Source: Archangium sp.
Lineage (GTDB): Bacteria; Myxococcota; Myxococcia; Myxococcales; Myxococcaceae
Assembly (NCBI GenBank): GCA_016793585.1
Contig: JAEUJR010000260.1
Span: forward strand, 1 to 8,205
Reading direction: 5' to 3'
DNA length: 8,205 nt
The translations under genes were made by a program, and so were the position numbers. This document shows, piece after piece, positions 1 through 5,347 of this stretch (position 1 is the stretch's first letter; each line of letters starts with the position of its first letter). The notes under the pieces are model-generated. The model worked only from the letters and a program-made list of their open reading frames with translations. It did not search any database and was not told the DNA's origin.

Positions 1-1
1 C

Positions 2-580
2 GGCACCAAACGCGTCACCACCATGGGCACCGACTGCCACCGCAACTCGTTCCCCCAGAAGCTGCAGGACGGAGAGCGCATCGACAGCTACCGCCGCATG
101 ATGATCATGTTCGGCAACCACCTGCTCGTGCGGCCCAACGCTGATGGCTCGTTCGACGATCGGTCGCTGAAAGAGGCACTCCGCGCGCGGCGGCTGTACG
201 GCACCTTCGACTTCCTCGGTTCGCCCGAGGGCTTCGACTTCTTCGCGTCGGAGGGCGCGGTCACGAAGGAGATGGGCGACACCACCAGCCTCGCCGCCGG
301 CACCGTGCTCGAGGTGAAGACGCCGCGGGTAAGCGAGCTCGACCCAGCGGCGCCTGCGCCGACGATCACCACCAAGCTGTTCCGCGCGAAAGAAGGAGGC
401 TGGGACGAAGTGGCGTCGACCACAGAGCCGACGCTGCGCTTCACGCCCTCACAGCCAGGCGCCTACCGGGCCGAGGTGCGCATCGTGCCGACGCACCTGC
501 GGCCGTTCATCGGCAAACGAAACGACTTCATTCGCGCTGACCGCCCGTGGGTCATGGCCAACGCGATCTGGGTCGAGTGA
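2..580 (+). CDS. PHP-domain metallohydrolase-like protein, C-terminal part (5' truncated)
   Basis: The reading frame is open from the window edge to TGA at 578-580, so this is the last 192 residues of a longer protein; the ATG at 23 is internal. Just inside the edge is TMGTDCHRN, which resembles the late PHP-family motif (G-[ST]-D-x-H) whose Asp and His bind metal. A conserved-looking helical stretch follows (SYRRMM, NHLLVRP), then LKEALRARRLYGTF and SPEGFDFF, which resemble the loop near the end of PHP domains. The last ~90 residues look like an Ig-like beta domain (GTVLEVKTPRV, LRFTPSQPGAYRAEV), ending in RPWVMANAIWVE, close to the usual 'PWV..NPI' end of this group. PHP proteins are metal-dependent phosphoesterases; the substrate cannot be told. 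The first part of the gene, with the other metal ligands, lies outside the window. It converges on the LysM gene. Confidence 0.75.
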   Translation, partial: GTKRVTTMGTDCHRNSFPQKLQDGERIDSYRRMMIMFGNHLLVRPNADGSFDDRSLKEALRARRLYGTFDFLGSPEGFDFFASEGAVTKEMGDTTSLAAGTVLEVKTPRVSELDPAAPAPTITTKLFRAKEGGWDEVASTTEPTLRFTPSQPGAYRAEVRIVPTHLRPFIGKRNDFIRADRPWVMANAIWVE

Positions 581-588
581 CCAAGCCC

Positions 589-630
589 AGCGAGTGAGGC
601 GGTCGCGAGGCCCGAACTCGTCACCTCGCT
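589..630. terminator. Possible hairpin between convergent genes
   Basis: The 96-bp spacer between the PHP gene and the LysM gene contains AGCGAGTGA (589-597) facing TCACCTCGCT (621-630). These pair over nine positions with one bulged base and a 23-base loop; a competing stem CGAGT/ACTCG lies inside. The position between two convergent stop codons fits a shared terminator. No T-tract follows on either strand, so intrinsic termination is doubtful and the call rests on position and pairing only. I see nothing else in the spacer. Confidence 0.25.
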
Positions 631-676
631 GAACGGCGGCCGAAGTCGACCGCGGCGAGCGAGCGCATCAAGACAG

Positions 677-1768
677 TCAGTTCGTCGGCCAGGTGCCGGG
701 CGGAACCATGATGACGCCCGAGTTCCAGCCCCAGTCCTTCAGCGGCCGCTCTTCGATCGCCCCCTTCGAGTCGGGCATGTGGTTCCAGTGGAACTCGTTC
801 ACGTTGCCGTTGCGGCCGACGAACGTGTGCATGCCGCCCTTGGCGAGGCCGAAGAAGAAGGGAACCTTCGAGAGCTTGTCGATGCCCGAGAGATCCTGCT
901 GCGTTCCGCCGCCCGCCGTCGGCCGGTAGTTCTGCACCGTCGCGTCGATGTTGATGCCGTAATACGGCTTGCCCTTGGCGACCTGGCTCGCCGAGAAGCT
1001 GTGCTCGGCGTTGCCGTCGTCCGGCTTCTTGGCGTCGGGGTTCCAGTACACCGCCTGCCAGCCGTCCTTCTGCAGCTCCTTCGCGAGGTCGGTGCCCTTC
1101 GAGCCCTTCGCCGCGACGATGCCGAGAATCTCGTTCCACCGGGCCGTCTTGCCGGCCGCAGCGTAGGCGGCGCCCACGTTCTCCATCGCCCAGCCGATGC
1201 AGGACGACTCCTTGAAGTTGGCGTTCGGCGTGGTGCCCGGCTTCGCGTTCGCGGCGGCCCACTCCTGGCGCTCCTTCTGCGTCATCTGCTTCATCGAGGA
1301 GTGATCGCCGTAGTAGACGCCGACGCCCGTCTTGTCGATCGCGTCGCTGTGCGCCTTCATGCGCATCTCGATCGACTGCGCGCCGCCCGCTGCCAGCTTC
1401 GCGCCGAAGTCGTTGGGCCGCGTCGCGTGGCCGGTCTGCTGCGTCTGGCGAACCGTGTTGTCACCAACCGGCGTCGGGCCCCAGCCCTGCGGTGCCTGGG
1501 TCGCCTGCGTGGCCTGCGTCGGAGCCGTGGGCTGCGACGGCGCCGCCCCCGGAACGTTCAGCTCCCAGCCAATCTTGATCGCGTTGGGGTTGGTCGCGAG
1601 CGTGGGGTACTTGCTCACGTTGGCCTGAACGAGCGCCTGCGTCGACACGCCGAGCCGCGACGCAATCTTCGACAACGAATCACCCGACTTCACCGCGACG
1701 CTCGACGGATTCGACGGCACCTGCTGCGACTGGACCTGATTGGTACGAACGGAGTTCACCGACGGCAT
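677..1768 (-). CDS. LysM protein with putative Cys-His (papain-like) C-terminal domain
   Basis: A 363-residue protein. Residues 24-74 form one LysM domain (AVKSGDSLSKIASRLGVS, then NPNAIKIGWELNVPG), a glycan-binding module for peptidoglycan or chitin-type sugars. Residues 75-100 are a Pro/Thr/Gln/Ala linker. Residues ~115-363 are a domain I cannot assign to a named family. It contains SSCIGWAMENVGAAYAAAG (C190 at the start of a predicted helix) and, later, GGMHTFVGRNGNVNEFHW (H314, with N324/E325 on the next strand). Helix-borne Cys followed by His on a beta-strand is the order in NlpC/P60, CHAP and related papain-like folds, so a peptidoglycan peptidase or amidase is plausible but unproven. 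There is no hydrophobic signal peptide: the N-terminus is Ser/Gln/Asn-rich (MPSVNSVRTNQVQSQQ). The ATG is supported by GAGGT seven bases upstream. It is probably a single-gene transcript, with a 100-bp gap to the upstream lipoprotein gene. Confidence 0.85.
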   Translation of the reverse strand: MPSVNSVRTNQVQSQQVPSNPSSVAVKSGDSLSKIASRLGVSTQALVQANVSKYPTLATNPNAIKIGWELNVPGAAPSQPTAPTQATQATQAPQGWGPTPVGDNTVRQTQQTGHATRPNDFGAKLAAGGAQSIEMRMKAHSDAIDKTGVGVYYGDHSSMKQMTQKERQEWAAANAKPGTTPNANFKESSCIGWAMENVGAAYAAAGKTARWNEILGIVAAKGSKGTDLAKELQKDGWQAVYWNPDAKKPDDGNAEHSFSASQVAKGKPYYGINIDATVQNYRPTAGGGTQQDLSGIDKLSKVPFFFGLAKGGMHTFVGRNGNVNEFHWNHMPDSKGAIEERPLKDWGWNSGVIMVPPGTWPTN

Positions 1769-1775
1769 CAGCGCG

Positions 1776-1780
1776 ACCTC
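1776..1780 (-). promoter_or_regulatory. Ribosome binding site of the LysM gene
   Basis: GAGGT on the minus strand lies seven bases before the ATG at 1766-1768 and fixes this start. The rest of the 100-bp spacer (1769-1868) holds a short CACCC/GGGTG inverted repeat at about 1831-1850. A weak promoter-like pair (TTGCCG, 15 bases, TAATTT) is also present but has poor spacing, so I do not call it. Confidence 0.6.
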
Positions 1781-1868
1781 GTGGCTGGGAGTGGGGACTT
1801 CAACGAGAGCAGCAAATTACCGGAAGGAGACACCCGGCAACAGATGGGTGCGCAACGAGCGCCCGCTC

Positions 1869-3305
1869 CTATTTTGATGGGTCTGGATCTGCCGGTTCTT
1901 GCTGTGATTCCAGGGGCTTCGGCTTGAGCAGGGTTCGGAGCTTCTCGAGCAACAGCTTCTCGGCTTCAGGCGAGAGGCCGAGGGGGCCGGGTTGGCACTC
2001 GCAGCTCACGCGACCGCTCCGAAGATCTTGAGCGAAGGCGCAGACGCCGGGGCACTCGCGAAGGGGCGTGTCTTCGAAGAGCGCGAGCGAGACCTCTTTC
2101 GCAGCGCCCAACGTCTCGGCGCACGGCTTCATCGTCTCGAACAGGCGTGACCAGGGCACTTCGTGCTGCGTGTTGCGGCCGCGATCGCCGGAGTCGAAGG
2201 TGAAGCCGATGCGACACGCGGGCGAGAGGCCGGGGAAGTCGAGGTACAGCCTCCCGCCTTCGGGCAATGGCCTCCAGATGGTGGCCGTCACCGCCACACC
2301 GCGGCCCGCTCGAACCTGTTCGAGTTGGAAGCAGGCGTCTTCGGTCGGAGCCTCCTGGCCTCGCGCGCAGCGATGCCGATCGCCTGCCGACAAGACGCGC
2401 GGCCGATGCAGCATCAACACGCCCGACGTCACGTCGAGGGTCACCTCGAAGCGGCCCCAGGTGTCGGCCGCGAGCACGCCAGCCACGCCGTTCGGAGCGG
2501 CACCGCTCGCCACCGCGAACGTGACGCTCTGGGTGCCGACGCCCGGCGTGAATTCGACCTTGTCCATCGCGATGCCCTGAAAAGCCGAAAGATCCATCGG
2601 CAGCTCCACGTCCTTTGGGAGCTCGAGCTTCTGGAGCAGAGCACCCGTCGACGAGAAGCCCGCCGAGGCCAGCGGCGTCTCGAAGACGCGACTCGAACGT
2701 TCGTGGGTCGAGAGCAGAAAGGGCCCCGTGTACGTGGCCTGGCCCTGCGTGAGCCGCGCCGCGAGCAATGGCCAGTCATGGAGCGGATCTTTCGTCAGCT
2801 CGAGCACCTGCACCTCACCGCCGAGCCGTTCGGCCGAGGCGATCCACTCCGCGCGAGGGCTGGTCGGAACGAAGCGCACGACGCGTTTCGCGGGGTCGAT
2901 CTGCAGCGCGGCGCCCGCCATCACGTCAGTGCCAAGCACCACGACGCAGCCCTGCCCATCTGCGAGGCCTGCCTCCAGCGGCGTCAATCGTCGGCCCGCG
3001 ACCGTGAGCCCCACGAGGCGCGTGACCGGGTACGTCGTCTCACCGCCGAGCGGGTCGACGACCTTCACCCGGGTGCTGCTGATCATCGGAGCCTCGATGC
3101 ACGCCTTCGTCACCAGCGTCATGGTGGCCGCGACGTCGACGAGGATCTCGGCAGGCGTCTCGAAGATCTGCCCAGGCATCGCGACGCGAAGGCCGGGGCC
3201 AGGAATCAGCGGCGCTTCGACGCCCACGAGCGTGTCGAACACCGGCGGGCCACTCGCGCGCGGACAACCGAGGAGGAACAGTGCTGCGAGGAGGATCGTT
3301 CGCAT
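1869..3305 (-). CDS. Lipoprotein with two degenerate aspartyl-protease-like halves and a Cys-rich tail
   Basis: A 478-residue protein. It starts with a short lipoprotein signal peptide ending LFLLGC (lipobox Cys14), so it should be lipid-anchored in the envelope. Residues ~45-147 follow a retropepsin-like pattern: EILVDVAATMTLV (D57; DTGA expected, DVAA seen), a strand-rich middle with VAGRRLTPLEAGL, then VVVLGTDVMAGAALQID, like the 'LGxDxL...xID' ending of these domains. Residues ~193-302 repeat the plan: GPFLLSTHERSSRVF in place of LLDTG, and GVAGVLAADTWGRFEVTLD like the 'GxLGxDxLxxFxVxLD' ending. The second half lacks the catalytic Asp and the first has lost the Thr-Gly, so proteolysis is doubtful; a binding or scaffold role is an inference. 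Residues 313-437 hold eight cysteines, suggesting disulfides, and a charged Lys/Glu/Pro tail ends the protein. The start is three bases after the stop of the upstream lipoprotein gene with no clear ribosome site, so translation is probably coupled. Coordinates and lipoprotein nature are solid; the fold is moderately sure. Confidence 0.85.
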   Translation of the reverse strand: MRTILLAALFLLGCPRASGPPVFDTLVGVEAPLIPGPGLRVAMPGQIFETPAEILVDVAATMTLVTKACIEAPMISSTRVKVVDPLGGETTYPVTRLVGLTVAGRRLTPLEAGLADGQGCVVVLGTDVMAGAALQIDPAKRVVRFVPTSPRAEWIASAERLGGEVQVLELTKDPLHDWPLLAARLTQGQATYTGPFLLSTHERSSRVFETPLASAGFSSTGALLQKLELPKDVELPMDLSAFQGIAMDKVEFTPGVGTQSVTFAVASGAAPNGVAGVLAADTWGRFEVTLDVTSGVLMLHRPRVLSAGDRHRCARGQEAPTEDACFQLEQVRAGRGVAVTATIWRPLPEGGRLYLDFPGLSPACRIGFTFDSGDRGRNTQHEVPWSRLFETMKPCAETLGAAKEVSLALFEDTPLRECPGVCAFAQDLRSGRVSCECQPGPLGLSPEAEKLLLEKLRTLLKPKPLESQQEPADPDPSK

Positions 3306-3308
3306 CGG

Positions 3309-4505
3309 TCAGTCGATGCTGATGCCGCCGCCGTCCATCGCGACGACGGGAACCGAGGTGCTCGACCCTGCGCCGTTGAAGCTGAGGCCTGCTGGCGGGT
3401 TGGGAATGACGATCGGCCGCGTGATGATGCCCGTGCCGTTCGGCCCAATCTCGAAGAGCTGGCCCGCCTGCGTGAAGCCGTAGACCGAGCCTCCCCAGAA
3501 CGCGATGCCGTAGACGTTCGTGTACGGAATCGGGCCGTAGTTGCGAATGAGGCCACCCGTCACCGGGTTCACCTGCACGAGGCAGTCGTCGCACATGGGG
3601 TTCGACGCCATGTTCTTCACGGTGAGGAAGGTGCCGCCGTCTTGCACCGAGACGATGTCGCCGGAGGACTCGTAGTCGACGGGCAGACTGCCGATCTGCG
3701 TGAGGGCTCCGGTGGTGGTGTTGATGCGGTAGTAGAAGCGGCCGCTGTACGCGACGAGCACTTCGTTGTTCGGGTCGAGCGTGCCGCGTGGAACGAACGA
3801 GAGCGAGTTCGGGTAGGTGTTCGTCGTGTTGATGGCGGTGCACGACGCGTTCGCGAGGTTCAATCGGTAGAAGCCCGAGAAGCCAACGATGAAGGCGTTG
3901 CCCGCGCCGTCGATGGCGAGATCGGTGATGTCGAAGGCGCAGCTGAAGCTGCCGACGCGGCGCACCGCTTTGGTGATGGGGTCGAGCGCGTACAGCACGT
4001 CAGCGCTGTGGCCGTAGACGACCGTGACGACTCCGGCATCGACGGCCGTTCCGCCAGCCGTCGCGGTTCCGCCAGCCGTCGCGGTTCCGCCAGCGGTCGC
4101 CGTTCCACCGGCCGACGCAGTTCCACCGGCCGACGCAGTTCCACCAGCCGTCGCAGTTCCGCCAGCGGTCGCCGTTCCACCGGCCGACGCAGTTCCACCA
4201 GCCGTCGCAGTTCCGCCAGCCGACGCAGTTCCGCCAGCCGTCGCAGTTCCGCCAGCCGACGCAGTTCCGCCAGCCGACGCAGTTCCGCCAGCCGTCGCAG
4301 TTCCGCCTGCCGTCGCAGTTCCACCAGCTGTCGCAGTTCCACCAGCTGTCGCAGTTCCACCAGCGGTCGCCGTTCCTCCTCCAGTCCCGGAGCCCGCGTC
4401 ACGGCGAGGCTCCATCACGACGACGCCGTTCGGCCCGCACGTGCACGCGGAGAACGTGACGAAGCCCAGCACCGCCATCACTCGAAGGACCATGGCCGAC
4501 GACAT
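3309..4505 (-). CDS. Beta-propeller-like lipoprotein with Gly/Thr/Ala repeat stalk
   Basis: A 398-residue protein from the ATG at 4503-4505; the frame is open further upstream, to 4784, but that part antiparallels a real plus-strand gene. Residues 1-20 are a signal peptide (MSSAMVLRVMAVLGFVTFSAC) ending in a lipobox-like FSAC with lipidation Cys21; the ATG at 4491-4493 would preserve it too. After a short polar stretch with DAG, residues 43-150 are 18 tandem copies of GGTA[T/S]A, an extended low-complexity stalk. The ~240-residue remainder has several strands of one type: VLYALDPITKAVRRVGSF, FYRLNLANASCTAI, FYYRINTTTGALTQIGSL, DCLVQVNPVTGGLI and LFEIGPNGTGII. Such 'LYxLDPxTGxxxxIG' blades are typical of beta-propellers (Kelch/NHL/SMP-30-like), which usually bind proteins or ligands. 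The exact family and ligand are unknown. It is the first gene of a two-lipoprotein unit and is transcribed divergently from the DUF2199 gene. Confidence 0.85.
   Translation of the reverse strand: MSSAMVLRVMAVLGFVTFSACTCGPNGVVVMEPRRDAGSGTGGGTATAGGTATAGGTATAGGTATAGGTATAGGTASAGGTASAGGTATAGGTASAGGTATAGGTASAGGTATAGGTATAGGTASAGGTASAGGTATAGGTATAGGTATAGGTAVDAGVVTVVYGHSADVLYALDPITKAVRRVGSFSCAFDITDLAIDGAGNAFIVGFSGFYRLNLANASCTAINTTNTYPNSLSFVPRGTLDPNNEVLVAYSGRFYYRINTTTGALTQIGSLPVDYESSGDIVSVQDGGTFLTVKNMASNPMCDDCLVQVNPVTGGLIRNYGPIPYTNVYGIAFWGGSVYGFTQAGQLFEIGPNGTGIITRPIVIPNPPAGLSFNGAGSSTSVPVVAMDGGGISID
4044..4379 (-). repeat. Tandem 18-bp repeat array (18 copies plus a partial) coding GGTA[T/S]A
   Basis: Eighteen complete 18-bp units run from 4379 down to 4056, with a partial unit to 4044, all in frame within the propeller-like lipoprotein gene. 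Units differ at few positions: ACG/ACC or TCG in the fifth codon, GCT/GCC/GCA in the sixth, and synonymous changes elsewhere. Several neighbours are identical (4056-4073 and 4074-4091; 4110-4127 and 4128-4145; 4254-4271 and 4272-4289; 4326-4343 and 4344-4361), which points to recent slippage or unequal exchange. The unit length is a multiple of three and contains no stop in any frame, so frames on both strands stay open through the array. DAG occurs in the protein close to both ends. Confidence 0.97.
4092..4217 (-). repeat. Higher-order duplication within the 18-bp array
   Basis: Read on the plus strand, the three-unit block at 4164-4217 (AGCGG.. unit, GGCCGAC.. unit, AGCCGTC..GCC unit) recurs perfectly at 4092-4163, except that the middle unit is present twice there. 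The array therefore grew both by single-unit steps and by a duplication of about 54 bp, and the blocks have not diverged. Confidence 0.9.
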
Positions 4506-4569
4506 AGCCCACCACTCTCGCGATTCGCGCGTCGCCTCAAACGAAGCGGCATTCGTTATCGTCGAATCG
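4506..4569. promoter_or_regulatory. Divergent intergenic region with two inverted repeats
   Basis: This 64-bp spacer separates the start of the lipoprotein pair (leftward) from the DUF2199 gene (rightward) and must hold or abut both promoters. It contains a perfect 6-bp dyad, AACGAA (4540-4545) and TTCGTT (4552-4557), around the six-base spacer GCGGCA. There is also a perfect 7-bp inverted repeat, CGATTCG (4521-4527) and CGAATCG (4563-4569), the latter abutting the ATG at 4570. The close dyad is the better operator candidate. I cannot place -35/-10 elements with confidence, and neither start has a strong Shine-Dalgarno sequence. Confidence 0.4.
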
Positions 4570-5337
4570 ATGGGTGACCCGGAACGAACTGTCTCCTGCG
4601 AGCGACACGGCACGAGCGAGGCCACCTTCATTTGCGGCCATCTCGCAGGAGCGGTGGGCGCCGGCTTCTTCACGGCCGAGGATGCCGATGGCGTTGCGCG
4701 CCCCGATGCGTGGTGTGCTCGCTGCGACGAAGTCCTCCAGGCCGAGCGTGAATGGCATGACACCAGCGAGGGCTTCGCCCACATTCGGTTGGCCTGCGCG
4801 GGTTGCTACGACGAGATTCGAGCGCACAACGAGTGGAAGCAACTCGACACGGAGCAAGACAGGTTTACCTGCAGCGACTGCGGCGAGGTCCACCAAGGAC
4901 TGCCACTCGATTTCGCGACCGACACGCCGGCGCTGAGCAGTGAAGACCTCTCACAGGCGAAGTTCACCGATGACCGCTGCGAGTTCGGAGAGCACCGCTT
5001 CATTCGCAGCTGCCTCGAGATCCCAATCATCGGAGGCCCCGGACCGCTCGTGTACGGCGTCTGGGTCACGCTCAGCCAGCAGAGCTACGCGGAGTACGTG
5101 CACCACCTGTCCGAGCCTCGGCGCTTCCTCGACGGCCCGTACTTCGGTTGGTTCGCGTCAGCGTTGCCGCAGTGGCCCGACACCGTTCAACTGAAGGTGC
5201 GCGTTCACGTCCGACCCCCGCCACGACGGCCAGTGATTGAGCTCGAGCCCACCGACCACCCGCTCGCCGGCGCGCAACGAGAGGGAATTAGCCTCGCGCG
5301 CTTTCAGGAACTCGCGCTCGCCCACCTGCATCGATGA
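4570..5337 (+). CDS. DUF2199 family protein with N-terminal Cys/His zinc-binding module
   Basis: A 255-residue cytoplasmic-looking protein. Residues ~98-255 match my knowledge of the DUF2199 family: FTCSDCGEVHQGLPLDF, then a D-x-C segment (DDRCEFGEHRFIRSCLEIPI), YGVWVTLS, GPYFGWF, and HPLAGAQREGIS near the end. The biochemical role of DUF2199 is not known to me. Residues 1-90 add four ligand pairs, C10-x2-H13, C22-x-H24, C49-x2-C52 and C76-x2-C79, enough for two zinc ions in a treble-clef or cross-brace-like fold; C101/C104 form the knuckle at the start of DUF2199 itself. The frame is open far upstream through the antisense of the repeat array, but no coding character is expected there. I chose the ATG at 4570 because the only other in-frame start nearby (4492) would overlap the divergent lipoprotein start. 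No Shine-Dalgarno sequence precedes 4570, so leaderless or weak initiation is possible. It converges on lolA with a 10-bp gap. Confidence 0.88.
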   Translation: MGDPERTVSCERHGTSEATFICGHLAGAVGAGFFTAEDADGVARPDAWCARCDEVLQAEREWHDTSEGFAHIRLACAGCYDEIRAHNEWKQLDTEQDRFTCSDCGEVHQGLPLDFATDTPALSSEDLSQAKFTDDRCEFGEHRFIRSCLEIPIIGGPGPLVYGVWVTLSQQSYAEYVHHLSEPRRFLDGPYFGWFASALPQWPDTVQLKVRVHVRPPPRRPVIELEPTDHPLAGAQREGISLARFQELALAHLHR

Positions 5338-5347
5338 CGACTGTGCA

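Noticed and set aside
1814..1840. Promoter-like TTGCCG / TAATTT pair before the LysM gene (minus strand)
   Set aside because: Poor match to sigma-70 elements and 15-base spacing; not better than chance.
779..1927. 382-codon plus-strand open frame opposite the LysM gene
   Set aside because: Arg/Val/Leu-rich shadow with no recognisable motif. The minus strand carries a clear LysM domain and ribosome site.
4044..4379. CRISPR array or non-coding satellite
   Set aside because: The units are contiguous without spacers, keep one reading frame and vary mostly at synonymous or Thr/Ser positions, so they are coding repeats.
4492..4569. Alternative upstream ATG for the DUF2199 gene at 4492
   Set aside because: It would overlap the divergent lipoprotein start; the purine-rich GAAGGA before it is only two bases from the ATG, too close for good initiation.
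2163..4577. 804-codon plus-strand open frame, Arg/His/Glu-rich with Ser-Arg repeats
   Set aside because: It lies antisense to two lipoprotein genes with good signal peptides and sensible domains. Its composition (very high Arg, no hydrophobic cores, RRSS repeats read from the 18-bp array) is typical of a shadow in high-GC DNA.
4506..4784. N-terminal extension of the propeller-like lipoprotein upstream of 4505
   Set aside because: It would bury the signal peptide and lies antisense to the Cys/His module of the DUF2199 gene.
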